Below are positions 27,379-36,938 of a stretch of DNA of 64,000 nt, piece by piece. Under the pieces are notes generated by a model. It saw nothing but the letters and a program-made list of their open reading frames with translations. It ran no database searches and was not told where the DNA came from. How positions within the stretch are numbered: position 1 is the stretch's first letter; every line of letters starts with the position of its first letter. The DNA comes from Planctomycetota bacterium (GTDB taxonomy: Bacteria; Planctomycetota; Planctomycetia; Pirellulales; Pirellulaceae): positions 1-64,000 of the forward strand of contig JAJDEH010000068.1 of assembly GCA_029259935.1 (NCBI GenBank), read 5' to 3'. The position numbers and the translations under genes are program-made.

Positions 27379-27816
27379 ATGCGTGCTGATATGAATCTCT
27401 GGAAGATTACACTTTGCATATTCCTGACACTGGACGTCGTCGGTGTTGTGTCGCTTATCCGAAACGCGTACGTAAAAGTCTACGTACAAGGAAGAACTCT
27501 CGGAAATTGGCTCTCCGGACTGCGCATCGGGTCGGTGGTCGGGACGGTGATATTCGGGGTACCATTTTTCGCCGCAAGTTGGCTTGCCTCCAGCGGACAA
27601 TTGATTTACCTGTTCCTTGGCTTGGCGATTGGGACGTGCATGCCACTGTGGCTTGATTGTCTACTTACTCTGCGCCACGCAATACGAGCAGATTCCTACA
27701 ATGCCGGCAAAGAAGGTCGCCAAAGCAGCAAATTCTGGCAAGTCTTGGGGCTCCTGGTTTGCCTTGGGGTCGTGTTCGTAGTGTTCCTTTGGCTTTCCTT
27801 CAAGGCGGCGCCTTGA
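27379..27816 (+). CDS. Small polytopic membrane protein
   Basis: 145 residues with about four transmembrane helices (about 6-27, 47-68, 72-97 and 120-141) and a short polar loop before the last. ATG at 27379, or 27391 if the inner Met is used. No family is recognised. It follows the HlyD-like gene by 30 bases and precedes the TIR gene by 11 bases, which suggests cotranscription. Its role could be to hold or be guarded by the TIR protein; this is only inference. Confidence 0.65.
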   Translation: MRADMNLWKITLCIFLTLDVVGVVSLIRNAYVKVYVQGRTLGNWLSGLRIGSVVGTVIFGVPFFAASWLASSGQLIYLFLGLAIGTCMPLWLDCLLTLRHAIRADSYNAGKEGRQSSKFWQVLGLLVCLGVVFVVFLWLSFKAAP

Positions 27817-27827
27817 TTCTGATACCC

Positions 27828-29153
27828 ATGAATGGATCGCTGGATATCAAAAGACGTGGCAAGCCTTACGTTTTCGTGAGTTATAGATCCCTTGACGTCC
27901 ATCTAGTTCGGCCCGTTGTCGAACTGCTTATTGCGTCTGGAATCCCAGTCTGGTTCGCCGAGTATGAGATCCTGCTCGCAAATCGGTCCGAATTTCGCCA
28001 GGCATTTTTATCCGGTGCGAGAAATGCCCAAAAATCGATCGCCTTCACTCGACCTGAGTACTGGGAGTCGGAGCATACTTGTGAGGAACTGCGTGAACTC
28101 CTCGAAACGGAGACGCCGGTCCTGGATGTTCGGCTGCGGCCTTCGACACTCGCGGCCGCTGCGTCGGACGAGGCGAAGCATCTACTTGGACGGCTTCACG
28201 CTGAGTCCTGCGGCGTGCTTGACTGTCAAAATCCTCCGGAGGTCGCAACAGTACTCGACTTCATGAGTGAAAGTTATGGTCTCGACGTGTCGCAAGTCGA
28301 GCCAAATCAGGCCACGCATTCCATGCCACGTGAGTTTTTCCTGGGACGAAGCGACTCCTTTTTGCTGGATATTGGCGACTGGGCCGTTGTCGATGCACGC
28401 CATCGGGCTGAACTCGACATTCGAGAGTACACTCCCTCATTCCCAAGGCATCCTCGCTGGCGAATCGCGGATTCTCCGCCACGGTACGACGAAGGGATCC
28501 CGGCATCCGCCGGAGTTGACGCCAGTATTCTCTTTCAGCAGCGCCATCAGGACAGCGATCTACAGTTGAGCGTGCATCCGGGCCCCTGGACGTCGAACGC
28601 GTTCTTTGACAGCGTTCCCTTGAACGATGATCGAAGCACACTCGATCGCATGGCAGAGGTCGCGTCGGATTACTTGGCTGAAGACCTGCCGGAGGCCGAG
28701 TGTTTCGGCGCGCATTTGGTACTGGACGGGGAGGAAGGCCATCTGGCGTTTTCCTATTCGCTTGAGGGTGGCAAGTTCTGGGCACGCAAATATGTAATAC
28801 ACGCCAAGCCGTCCAATGAAGAAATGGAATTGGCATTCACCTTCAACCTTCGCGGCAGCCTTGAGGAATTTCTACGCGTGGTTCATCTTGCGGATGAGAC
28901 GGTCAGTTCGTTGGCTTGGAATCCGACCAGTACTGACTTGTTCGGACCGAGACTGCCGCTGGTCAAGTTGCTGTACGCGCTACCATTTTTCGCGGCCGGT
29001 CTGCTCTTCTTCTTGCTCGTGGCGTGGCCCATCGGGTTGCCATCGCTTGCCGCCGTCGCGTTATCCGCCATCTTTGGAGGGGGGGCGGGAGCGGCGCTCG
29101 TTCCGTTCGTCACAAAAGCGGCCCGCCGGATTAGTAAGACGCGTCGCCGCTAG
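27828..29153 (+). CDS. TIR-domain protein with C-terminal membrane anchor
   Basis: 441 residues from the ATG at 27828, 11 bases after the preceding stop; the frame runs back to 27657 but overlaps that gene. Residues about 12-150 fit a TIR domain: YVFVSYRSLD, IPVWFAEYEILL, AQKSIAFTRPEYWESEHTCEELREL, where the Glu in the CEEL motif occupies the position of the NADase catalytic Glu. A middle domain of about 230 residues is unrecognised. Two transmembrane helices lie at about 382-430, then a basic tail. Bacterial TIR proteins often cleave NAD or make cyclic signals in anti-phage defence. The membrane anchor and the paired small membrane gene fit an effector module. Function is not demonstrated. 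Confidence 0.78.
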   Translation: MNGSLDIKRRGKPYVFVSYRSLDVHLVRPVVELLIASGIPVWFAEYEILLANRSEFRQAFLSGARNAQKSIAFTRPEYWESEHTCEELRELLETETPVLDVRLRPSTLAAAASDEAKHLLGRLHAESCGVLDCQNPPEVATVLDFMSESYGLDVSQVEPNQATHSMPREFFLGRSDSFLLDIGDWAVVDARHRAELDIREYTPSFPRHPRWRIADSPPRYDEGIPASAGVDASILFQQRHQDSDLQLSVHPGPWTSNAFFDSVPLNDDRSTLDRMAEVASDYLAEDLPEAECFGAHLVLDGEEGHLAFSYSLEGGKFWARKYVIHAKPSNEEMELAFTFNLRGSLEEFLRVVHLADETVSSLAWNPTSTDLFGPRLPLVKLLYALPFFAAGLLFFLLVAWPIGLPSLAAVALSAIFGGGAGAALVPFVTKAARRISKTRRR

Positions 29154-29159
29154 TTCTTC

Positions 29160-30077
29160 TCAAGCCGCGTGATGGGATGAGTTGACTTCCGAGAGAGTGT
29201 GCTGCAGCGACTGTTCGTTGACGGCAATGACGGTCAGACGATGCCGGTCGGCATATTCAATCACCTGGGGCTGGTCGATGATGATCGTCTTGTCGGCTTC
29301 GACCGCCAGAACCTGACCTCCTGCCGCCACCAATGTTTCGAGCGTTCCCAGGCCGATGGTGGGAACGTCGAACCGCATGTCTTGTTGCGGCTTGGCGACT
29401 TTCACCACGGTGAATCCTCCCCGTGGACATAATTCGCCAGTACGTTGAATGCACTGGTCGGTGCCTTCCATCGCCTCGACCGCAATCGCCACGCGGTCTC
29501 GGACGGCTACCGATTGGCCGACGTCCAGCCGACCCATTTCCTTGGCCAGATTCCAGCCGAAGAGGATATCCTTGTGTTCAAAGGCGGTTACCTTGCGACG
29601 CGTTAACCGGCCCTCGCCAACGAGCAACTCCGGGGCGAAGTCGGTGGCCGGGGCAAAACGAATTCCGTCTCTGCCAAATTCATTGACAAACGCGTTGAGC
29701 ATGGTGTCGTCCTTGAGGTCCTTGGTACGACTGAAGAAAAATGGAAAGGCAGCTCGAAAGCCGCGAAGGTCGGGCAGATGCCGAATCCAAGCCACACCCT
29801 GATACAGCAACAGATGTTTGAAAATCTTGCCGGCCATCGTCGCGCACTTGATGCCGCGCCGGCGAAGGTAGCGAATCTGCGCGCCAAGCCGCGCAATCCC
29901 AAACGTGCGAAAATCCGCGCAGATGTTCGCCAGCTCTGGGTCGGCATGATTCTTGATGCCCAGGCAATAAACCTCAAAGCCTTGGCTTCGAAGTGTTTTC
30001 GCGACGACGATTGGATACCGGCCCCAACCAGCGATCAAGCCGATTTTCTTTGGAGCTGGGTCAGGCACTGTTTCCAC
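29160..30077 (-). CDS. lpxI: UDP-2,3-diacylglucosamine diphosphatase LpxI
   Basis: 305 residues from a GTG start with GGAAGGA upstream. The whole length fits the LpxI family: IGLIAGWGRYPIVVA at the N terminus, KDDTMLNAF in the middle, then VAIEAMEGTDQCI and PTIGLGTLETLVAAGG near the C terminus. It hydrolyses UDP-2,3-diacylglucosamine to lipid X in lipid A synthesis. It lies 189 bases downstream of lpxD on the same strand, consistent with a lipid A gene pair and an outer membrane bearing LPS. Confidence 0.93.
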   Translation of the reverse strand: METVPDPAPKKIGLIAGWGRYPIVVAKTLRSQGFEVYCLGIKNHADPELANICADFRTFGIARLGAQIRYLRRRGIKCATMAGKIFKHLLLYQGVAWIRHLPDLRGFRAAFPFFFSRTKDLKDDTMLNAFVNEFGRDGIRFAPATDFAPELLVGEGRLTRRKVTAFEHKDILFGWNLAKEMGRLDVGQSVAVRDRVAIAVEAMEGTDQCIQRTGELCPRGGFTVVKVAKPQQDMRFDVPTIGLGTLETLVAAGGQVLAVEADKTIIIDQPQVIEYADRHRLTVIAVNEQSLQHTLSEVNSSHHAA

Positions 30078-30266
30078 GCATCCTTCCGTCCTTGGTCGTG
30101 TCCTTGGTCAGCAGAGTCATTCGCCACGATCGCGACGGAAAACGGTGACGAACTTCACGCGCTCCTGGTGTAGGGTCAAATCAAAAAAAGAGTCGGATAG
30201 CTGGTCCGTCACGGCTTCACTATTTGGTGCCCCAAAGGTATACGAAAACCAAACTGGGCCCACGCT

Positions 30267-31325
30267 CTAGGCGGCTTCTCGTGACGAACGGGATTCCATC
30301 TTTTCATTCATGCCTTCCACCTTGCGTTCGAGTTTCTGCAACTGTTTGCGAATCGCCGGCAACCGGCTGAACGCGGCTTGCATGACCATCTGTTGGCGAA
30401 GGGGCGTACTAGGGATTCCCAAGTGCGATTCACCGGGAGGAATGTCCGCCATCACGCCCGACTTGGCAGCCACTACCGCCTGATCGCCGATGTTGACATG
30501 GTCGCCGATGCCAACTTGTCCCGCCATCACGACATAGTCACCAGTCGTACAGCTTCCGGCAATTCCAACATGCGAACAGAGTAAATTGTGCCGGCCAATG
30601 AGGCAGTTGTGAGCGACCATCACTTGATTGTCGATTTTCGTTCCTTCGCCGATCAGCGTCGAGCCATACGTCCCGCGATCAATGGTTGAACAAGCGCCGA
30701 TTTCGACATGCGACCGAATCTCGACGTTACCCAGTTGAGCGGACAATTCGTGACGCCCGTCCACCGTGTTGTATCCAAACCCATAAGCGCCGATCACGGC
30801 ATTGGCATGAATGATACAGTGGTCGCCGATCACGGTGTTGTCGTAGATCACGGCATTGGGAAAGATCGTCACGTGTTTTCCAATTTTGCAACCCGAAAGA
30901 ATCCGCACGCCCGAGTGAACGGTCGATCCGTTGCCAATTTCCACGTCGTCTTCGATGTAAGCGGCCGGATAGACGTCGACGTCGGTTCCCAGCTTGGCTT
31001 TGGAACTGATGTGCGCCACCGCGCTAATTCCAACTCGCGGCCGCTGCAATTCGGGACGAAAGATCTGAACAATCTTGGCGAAAGCCTCGTGGACGTTTTC
31101 AACCGCGATGAAAGCAATTCCGGTCGGGTGAAAACGGGTCGGTACGACCACGGCGGCGGCGATACATGTTTCAAGTTCGCCCGTCAGTTTTTCATGGTCC
31201 GCGAGGGTAATGTCCGACGGCCCCGCGTCTCGAATGATGGCGGCACCCGTGATTTCGATCGCCCCGTCGCCAGTTAGTGAACCACCAACCAAGGTTGCCA
31301 ATTGCTGCAAAGTAGTGCTGGTCAC
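30267..31325 (-). CDS. lpxD: UDP-3-O-acylglucosamine N-acyltransferase LpxD
   Basis: 352 residues from the GTG at 31325 (AAAGGA upstream), close to the usual LpxD length; the frame is open to 31541 but that extension is not conserved-looking. An N-terminal uridine-binding domain (about 1-105; LVGGSLTGDGAIEITG) precedes a left-handed parallel beta-helix of hexapeptide repeats (about 110-320), including IHANAVIGAYGFGY with the catalytic His and ACSTIDRGTYGSTLIGEG. A C-terminal coiled coil ends it. It adds the second acyl chain to UDP-acylglucosamine. Confidence 0.95.
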   Translation of the reverse strand: MTSTTLQQLATLVGGSLTGDGAIEITGAAIIRDAGPSDITLADHEKLTGELETCIAAAVVVPTRFHPTGIAFIAVENVHEAFAKIVQIFRPELQRPRVGISAVAHISSKAKLGTDVDVYPAAYIEDDVEIGNGSTVHSGVRILSGCKIGKHVTIFPNAVIYDNTVIGDHCIIHANAVIGAYGFGYNTVDGRHELSAQLGNVEIRSHVEIGACSTIDRGTYGSTLIGEGTKIDNQVMVAHNCLIGRHNLLCSHVGIAGSCTTGDYVVMAGQVGIGDHVNIGDQAVVAAKSGVMADIPPGESHLGIPSTPLRQQMVMQAAFSRLPAIRKQLQKLERKVEGMNEKMESRSSREAA

Positions 31326-31603
31326 TCCGGAATCCTTTCCTGCAAAGTGAATCGCATCGAAGAGGCTGTGTTGGCTGGCACCCGCGCAGTGGGGAATGCG
31401 TGGCGCGCCGAAGCTCGGGGAGATATTAGCCGAACCAGGGCCGCGCGAACAAGAGAGATCAGCCGATCCGACAAGAGGTTTGCATTCAGTCGCCGCTAGC
31501 AGCTTGTCCCCCGCGATGGGTCGCCCCCAAACGCCCCACACGCATTTGACTATAATTATCGCCGCCGCGATGCACGAATGGACGAACAGACGAGACCTCC
31601 TTG

Positions 31604-32344
31604 ATGACCGCTAGTGATCAAACGCCATTGGCTTTCATGCTATCGTACGTGCGGCAGCACCGCTTTGCCGTGCTGCTGGTGGCGCTGTTGTTGCTCTTTG
31701 TCTACGGGCCGTTTGTCGAATTATTCGCCCCGCGTCTCAAGCCCATGGTGTCAAGAGTGGCCATTGGCGTGGCCTTTACTCTCTTGCTGTTGGCCGCGGT
31801 ATTCACGGTCACCAACAAGGGACGATCATTTTGGACGGCGCTGTGGTTCGCGGTTCCGGCCATCATTCTCGAACTCTGCGATGTCGTGTTGTTTCGGGTG
31901 GAAACGCACGTCGCCAGTCACCTGCTGAGCGCGTTCTTTTTGAGCTATGTCATTCTGGTGCTGCTCAAGTTCATTTTTGAAAGCGAGCGCGTGACGACGA
32001 ATACGATTTTCGCATCGCTGTGCGTCTACTTGCTGCTGGGGACGTTGTGGGCATTGGCATACTCGGTTCTGGAGACCTTCCAGCCCGGGGCCTTTCATTA
32101 TTCGCTTGCGGCGGGCGACACGCGGGGCGCGATGCGTTTGGGTTCGGCGACGGCGGGACTCGAATTCTATTTTAGTTTTGTAACCATGACGACGCTGGGG
32201 TACGGAGACATCGTGCCGGTGTCATCCGCCGCGCGGGCGTTGGTGACCCTTCAGGCAGTCGTCGGGCAGCTCTATCTGACCGTGCTGGTTGCCAGGATCG
32301 TCGGACTACACGTGGCGGATTCCGTGAGCCGAAGAAAGCGTTAG
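31604..32344 (+). CDS. Potassium-channel family protein (two-pore-helix type)
   Basis: 246 residues; start at the ATG at 31604. Six hydrophobic segments are seen, with the last two flanking a K+ selectivity filter TTLGYGD (about 196-202). An ion-channel domain without a fused RCK domain. It probably conducts K+ across the inner membrane. Divergent from lpxD. Confidence 0.9.
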   Translation: MTASDQTPLAFMLSYVRQHRFAVLLVALLLLFVYGPFVELFAPRLKPMVSRVAIGVAFTLLLLAAVFTVTNKGRSFWTALWFAVPAIILELCDVVLFRVETHVASHLLSAFFLSYVILVLLKFIFESERVTTNTIFASLCVYLLLGTLWALAYSVLETFQPGAFHYSLAAGDTRGAMRLGSATAGLEFYFSFVTMTTLGYGDIVPVSSAARALVTLQAVVGQLYLTVLVARIVGLHVADSVSRRKR

Positions 32345-32589
32345 GCCAGGTTACTCGGACGGTCTCGGACAGTGGTTCTCAAAGCATCAGGATTGACACC
32401 ACCCCAGCAACCTGGAAGTCCCCATGATGAGCGGCGTTTCTCTTGGCCGCCGACCCTCCCGCGTGACGCGAAAGTAATTCATTAGATCGACGGCAAGATT
32501 GTCGATTGACGAGTGGAAACCGGCTATAACTAATTCCTAGCGCGGGGTTGGGATTAATCTGTAACGATGGCCAGGGAGTGAAAGAGACC

Positions 32590-33048
32590 ATGATGAACGT
32601 GAATGCCAAGTCAGGCGGGTCGGTCGTGAAGCTCGTTATTCGGATCGTGTTGGTGCTTGTCCTGCTTGTCGCGGTTATCGCGCTGGGCCTGGACGTTCTC
32701 TGCCGATCTCAATCGAGCGCTGCGTATCAGAAGCTCCAAGACTTGTGGAATACGCCCCAGACCGAGGCGGTAACGCCGGAAGTTGTCGAAAAGATGGTCG
32801 GTCGCGCCCCGGATTCCGATGAGATTCCCGCCGAGGGTTCTTTTGTTCAGGTTTATACTTGGCGAGGATTGGCTCGCTCGTATAAGGTCTACGTCGCGTA
32901 CCGCTACGACGTTGCTTTCGAAGACGGTGAGTCAAAGCTAGTCCATCATCTGGAAAACATTTCGTTGAATGAGCCGCTGGGCGGTGGCGGAGGAGAAATG
33001 GAGCCAAACGGTGGCGACCCCGCAGTCCAAGGGACGGGGCAACCGTAG
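32590..33048 (+). CDS. Single-pass membrane protein, unknown
   Basis: 152 residues from the ATG at 32590. One transmembrane helix (about 15-36, LVIRIVLVLVLLVAVIALGL) is followed by a soluble domain with EVVEKMVGRAPDS and YKVYVAYRYD, and a Gly/Pro-rich tail. The layout is common among planctomycete hypothetical proteins. Function unknown. In the 245 bases upstream nothing is seen beyond a GGGAGTG-like site. Confidence 0.72.
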   Translation: MMNVNAKSGGSVVKLVIRIVLVLVLLVAVIALGLDVLCRSQSSAAYQKLQDLWNTPQTEAVTPEVVEKMVGRAPDSDEIPAEGSFVQVYTWRGLARSYKVYVAYRYDVAFEDGESKLVHHLENISLNEPLGGGGGEMEPNGGDPAVQGTGQP

Positions 33049-33177
33049 GGCCAATCCTCGCACTCACGCATACCCCGCCACGAAATCACCTAGCGTCAAC
33101 CTCTGCTCTGGCGGATAGGGCGGAAAAAACGCTTGCTTGAGAGTTGCGGTCGCGAGGAGCGACGTTGCAATCCAACA

Positions 33178-33807
33178 TCAGCGGGGTGCCAGCCCCAACA
33201 AGGCCTCCAGGCAAATCCGCGACCAACTCTCAAATCCGTCGGTGTCCTGAACCAAGCTATCCACGCTTTCAAAACCGGCGTCGACGATTTCGCTTTCAGC
33301 CGGCTTTACATTCGGCGACTCGACATCGAAGAAGTGGACGACGCCCAGGTGAACCTTGCCCACTTCGGTTTCATCATCGTTGATCAAACCCACGCATTGC
33401 TGTCGATACTCGGTACCGATCACGACCTCTTCGGCAATCTCGCGCCGCAGTCCTTCGTCGTACGGATTGACATCGTCGATTTCCGCGTCGTCCGATGAAA
33501 TGTGTCCGCCGATGCCGATACTTCGTTTGCTGTGCAACCGAGCTTCACCTTGGCCCTTGCCGCGCGTGTACTGAAACACGCTCTGCCGGCCAGCATCGTC
33601 GGTATGACGAAAGATGACGTACGGGATCAACTGTTTGAAACTTGGATCGACTTCCATTTCGCCGCGTGGCCGATAGCTGGTGTGTTCCGGGCTGAGCAAC
33701 TCCTCTAAATACCGCTCGACATCGCCCGAAAATCCTTGAAAGTGCCCGAGGCCGTGAAAAACCGCCGTGGGAACGACAAGCACATGTTCCGTCTGTACGA
33801 GCGACAT
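33178..33807 (-). CDS. NUDIX-fold phosphohydrolase-like protein
   Basis: 209 residues. The NUDIX box is recognisable at about 98-130: GIGGHIS, an extended acidic insert, then EGLRREIAEEV. The insert between the first Gly and REIAEE is longer than the canonical spacing. The N terminus (LVVPTAVFHGLG) and FESWSRICLEAL at the end match longer relatives often called phosphoesterases. The substrate is probably a nucleoside diphosphate derivative; identity unknown. A minisatellite lies upstream, between it and queA. Confidence 0.82.
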   Translation of the reverse strand: MSLVQTEHVLVVPTAVFHGLGHFQGFSGDVERYLEELLSPEHTSYRPRGEMEVDPSFKQLIPYVIFRHTDDAGRQSVFQYTRGKGQGEARLHSKRSIGIGGHISSDDAEIDDVNPYDEGLRREIAEEVVIGTEYRQQCVGLINDDETEVGKVHLGVVHFFDVESPNVKPAESEIVDAGFESVDSLVQDTDGFESWSRICLEALLGLAPR

Positions 33808-33910
33808 GGTCGAATCCTTTCCTTGATCGAAAGCTACCTTGGCAGGGAGTGCATTGAATCGCTATCAGGTACAAACTTACCACCGACGCGCCGGCCACAC
33901 CATCCCCTGC

Positions 33911-34000
33911 GCGGTGTTGTCGTGAGCGGTGTTGTCGTGAGCGGTGTTGTCGCGAGCGGTGTTGTCGCGAGCGGTGTTGTCGCGAGCCGTATCGTCGCGC
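33911..34000. repeat. 15-bp minisatellite, about six copies
   Basis: Five units GCGGTGTTGTCGTGA/GCGGTGTTGTCGCGA and a degenerate sixth, tandem and without gaps. It lies between queA (ending at 34028) and the NUDIX start (33807) and would be transcribed as part of the NUDIX leader. Confidence 0.92.
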
Positions 34001-34027
34001 GGCAACGCATTTTCCTCAATCGATTTC

Positions 34028-35074
34028 TCACAAGATCACCATCGCATCGCCATAGCTGAAAAAACGGTACTCTTCCCGGATTGCCTCGTCGTATGCCCGA
34101 CGCATCAAGTCGTCACCACCGAACGTACGCACCAGAACGAGCAAGGAGGATTTCGGCAAATGAAAATTTGTCATCAGTGCATCCACGGCGTGGAATTCAT
34201 ACGGCGGACGAATGAACAGATCGGTCTTGCCTTCCCAGGGCGCGAGCGTTCCCTGTCCGGCCGCCGTTTCCAACATGCGAACCACCGTGGTGCCCACGCA
34301 CACCACACGACCTTGGCTGGCTTTAATTTGATTCAATTGATCCGCTACATCGGCGGTGACGCGTCCCCATTCTTCGTGCATCACGTGTTCATCGACGCGC
34401 TGCGCCGAGATTGGACGAAACGTCCCCATGCCCACATGCAACGTGACCTTGGCGATGGCAACGCCGCGATTGGAAATCTGTTCCAATAGTTGTGCGGTGA
34501 AATGCAGTCCGGCCGTCGGCGCGGCGACCGCACCCGGCTGTTCGGCGAACACCGTTTGATAGGTTTCCCGGTCCGCGTCTTCCATCTCGCCGTCGCGGAT
34601 ATAGTGCGGTAGCGGAACGCGCCCAATCCGCTCCAAAATTTCGACGGCTGCTTCGTTCGAATCGGGTCGCGCGGCCCACGTTCCGTCGTCAAACTTTTTC
34701 AGCATTCGTAGACGCAGTTCATCGTGGCCGGCGCGATCCTGCAAGGTGACCGTCTCGCCTTCGCGCAATTTACCTCGAGTCTTGGACATCAAATGCCAAT
34801 TACCGCCGCCGTCCGATTCCAAATACAAGCCGAACCAGCGTCCGCCCGTATCCGACCGCACTCCCACCAACCGTGCCGGCACGACACGTGTATCGTTCAG
34901 CACGAGACCGTCGCCGGGATGCAAAAGGTCGGGAAAATCACGAACATGGGCGTGCGTAATGGAATCACTACGGCGATCGACGACCAACAGGCGGGCATCC
35001 GACCGAGTCACCAACGGCCGTTGCGCGATCAGTTCGATGGGAAGTTCGTAATCGTAGTGCGAGAGTTCGGTCAT
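34028..35074 (-). CDS. queA: S-adenosylmethionine:tRNA ribosyltransferase-isomerase
   Basis: 348 residues from the ATG at 35074, the conserved start (MTELSHYDYELPIELIAQRPL); the frame is open to 35242 but that part is not conserved. QueA motifs throughout: RLLVVDRR, GDGLVLNDTRVVPARL, PTAGLHFT, LHVGMGTFRP and MTNFHLPKSSLLVLV. It makes epoxyqueuosine in tRNA wobble modification. Length is normal. Confidence 0.96.
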   Translation of the reverse strand: MTELSHYDYELPIELIAQRPLVTRSDARLLVVDRRSDSITHAHVRDFPDLLHPGDGLVLNDTRVVPARLVGVRSDTGGRWFGLYLESDGGGNWHLMSKTRGKLREGETVTLQDRAGHDELRLRMLKKFDDGTWAARPDSNEAAVEILERIGRVPLPHYIRDGEMEDADRETYQTVFAEQPGAVAAPTAGLHFTAQLLEQISNRGVAIAKVTLHVGMGTFRPISAQRVDEHVMHEEWGRVTADVADQLNQIKASQGRVVCVGTTVVRMLETAAGQGTLAPWEGKTDLFIRPPYEFHAVDALMTNFHLPKSSLLVLVRTFGGDDLMRRAYDEAIREEYRFFSYGDAMVIL

Positions 35075-35738
35075 GCAGGCGATTCTCTCGTAGCGGGAGG
35101 AATTGGTAAATCCGGGTTCCCCACGCCGCTTGGCGCGAGGCGGCGACACAGCCTTCAAATTGTTTTCCGTCCGCGTCATATCGTGCCCCGAAAACGTGCC
35201 CATTGCCCTTGCCCATCCATTCATTGTAGCGCGGGAAGGCAACTCGGCTAGTGTTTCGTTCCGCCGGCGGCGTCCCGTGTCTAACCTGCCCGCTCAGTTG
35301 CGCGCCGCATGAACTTGCCACTTCAGCCTGACGGCGCTACTCCCAAATGGCCACGCGCCCCAAGTTGCCCGGAAGCGGGGCAACTCGAAGAGTGTAACAT
35401 ACGCCCCTCGGCAAAAACTCTCTTGATTCGCCTGCGTGACACTGCCCTAAATAAAAGTTGCAAAACGAGTTAGCCGCGACGCTGCCCCATCTTGGCGTGT
35501 AAACCGGCTGTCAAATCGTTTGCGATTTTGCAATCATTTCAAACTGGGTAGGCACGGCCTACTTGTTCCGCGTTTCATGTCATCGGTTGGCCGTGGGCCG
35601 CTTGGAAGTAGAGCCCGGATGACAACCGAAGATGTTCTCACTTTATCATTTTACGACATCCACGCCGACGGTATAGATTCGACCGACCAAGGCACGACTG
35701 CTAGTTCGGATCGCGGGACGACACTTCCACAAGCGGGG
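35075..35738. other. Intergenic region
   Basis: About 660 bases upstream of queA, with no convincing gene. It contains a dispersed-repeat copy (35375-35407) with its hairpin. Confidence 0.45.
35360..35407 (+). repeat. Dispersed GTGTAACATA repeat with hairpin, copy 4
   Basis: Hairpin arms GTTGCCC (about 35364) and GGGGCAAC, then CTCGAAGA and GTGTAACATACGCCCC (35392-35407). The 28 bases at 35375-35402 match the copy at 46327-46354 (minus strand) at 26 positions, the closest pair. Confidence 0.65.
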
Positions 35739-35996
35739 CTAGTTCATTACCGCGATGAGCCAGAAGACAAACGCTAAGAGTACGATGGCCCCAATCACCA
35801 AAGCAGCGGAACCAAGCAGCATTTTACTTCGTACTTCTGGGGGAAATTCACGTCGGGCAATCTTGCCACATATGGCGCATTGAAAGGACCCGAACGCCGC
35901 GTAAAAGAGCGCGCCGACCAAGCCCCCGCTGATCTGCGCACCCGTGCTTTTGCCTCTTTGAACCGGTTCGCCACATCGTGGACATTGGTAACTCAC
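35739..35996 (-). CDS. Small zinc-ribbon membrane protein
   Basis: 85 residues. Two Cys pairs (CPRC at about 5-8 and CAIC at about 41-44) flank a Gly-rich hydrophobic stretch, and one strong transmembrane helix (about 62-83) ends the protein. A compact zinc-binding membrane protein of unknown role. Confidence 0.72.
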   Translation of the reverse strand: MSYQCPRCGEPVQRGKSTGAQISGGLVGALFYAAFGSFQCAICGKIARREFPPEVRSKMLLGSAALVIGAIVLLAFVFWLIAVMN

Positions 35997-36075
35997 TGAT
36001 CTGCTCCTGCTGGCAAATGAACAAACCGAAAATTGTAATCGAAGAAAACGGCGTTGAAATCCACGGTCCTCTCTT

Positions 36076-36141
36076 TGTTACCATGGTGTTCGCGGCGATG
36101 TTACCATGGTGTGCGCCGCGATGTTAGCCTTACGGCCGCGA
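36076..36141. repeat. 23-bp direct repeat
   Basis: Units starting TGTTACCATGGTGT at 36076 and 36099 differ at two positions, and a degenerate third follows at 36122. It lies just upstream of the next small gene. Confidence 0.75.
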
Positions 36142-36203
36142 TGTTCGTGAGGAGCCGAAAGTTCGATGTCCGCAACGCTGCCCGGTCGCCTGAAAGATCC
36201 GTC

Positions 36204-36566
36204 GTGGTTGAGCAAGAGAATCCATACTCGCCTCCAGAATCGGCTGATTCACCTTTACCTCACCGCCTCCAACGTATCACGGTGACCTGGCGGGCCCTTG
36301 TTTATTGGCCAATCCTGGGAGCATCGTTGTTAGCGACCTGCGCTGTGGTTCTTGGCGTCATCACGTTTCCCAACGCCGATCAGTTTATCGATGAAGCACT
36401 TCCCGCGCTGCCGCTGTATTTCGCGGGGGGAGCAATGATCGGCCTTGTTGCCGCCGCTTACGGATGGGTCCGGACGCGATTTGGAAATGGCTCATTCGGT
36501 CCCGAAGAACCGGGTTCCGAAGTTCTCGGCGTTAGGAAGACACGTCCGCCCGGCGGCGGATCTTAG
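36204..36566 (+). CDS. Small two-helix membrane protein (ENPY-type start)
   Basis: About 120 residues from a GTG at 36204, giving the start VEQENPYSPPES that is typical of planctomycete small membrane proteins. An ATG at 36141 and the frame back to 36054 are alternatives, but the latter runs through a DNA repeat. Two transmembrane helices (about 33-55 and 70-92) and a Gly/Pro-rich tail. Function unknown. Confidence 0.58.
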   Translation: MVEQENPYSPPESADSPLPHRLQRITVTWRALVYWPILGASLLATCAVVLGVITFPNADQFIDEALPALPLYFAGGAMIGLVAAAYGWVRTRFGNGSFGPEEPGSEVLGVRKTRPPGGGS

Positions 36567-36938
36567 CTAGCGGCCCATGTCGGCCTTCGAGGAGGGGGGG
36601 AGAACTGGAAAATTCTTCTCCTTACAAGGAGCGGTTAGGGGAGTATTTATGCCCACATTTCCGCGGAATTCGACCAGAAATCGGCGATTCTTGCGAAGGA
36701 TCCGTGCGAAGGCATCGCTCGAACCGCCCCCATAAGGCGGCGAAACACAAACCGCCCCGGCGATTTCCGACGTCCCGCAAGGTCGAAATGTCGGCACTTA
36801 TCCTGCAGATTGCGTGCGCCGCTTGCCGAGCACACTTATCTGAGTCCCTGCTCCCAGGCACCCGAAATGGGTCCTGCCAAGGGACGAATGTTCGTGTAGA
36901 CTAAGGAGCTTGCCCTTAACCCGTAATGAGGAGAAATA
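36567..36938. other. Intergenic leader region of rpsU
   Basis: About 370 bases. An inverted repeat GGAGAA/TTCTCC (about 36599-36622) and a CCGCC/GGCGG hairpin (about 36723-36738) are visible. Short ORFs overlap on both strands and none looks coding. AATGAGGAGAAATA directly precedes the rpsU start. Confidence 0.45.

Noticed and set aside
28261..28836. 191-codon minus-strand frame inside the TIR gene
   Set aside because: Antisense shadow; Arg/Pro-rich composition without domains.
36567..36938. Small genes upstream of rpsU
   Set aside because: Several short overlapping frames on both strands, none with a ribosome binding site or protein-like composition.
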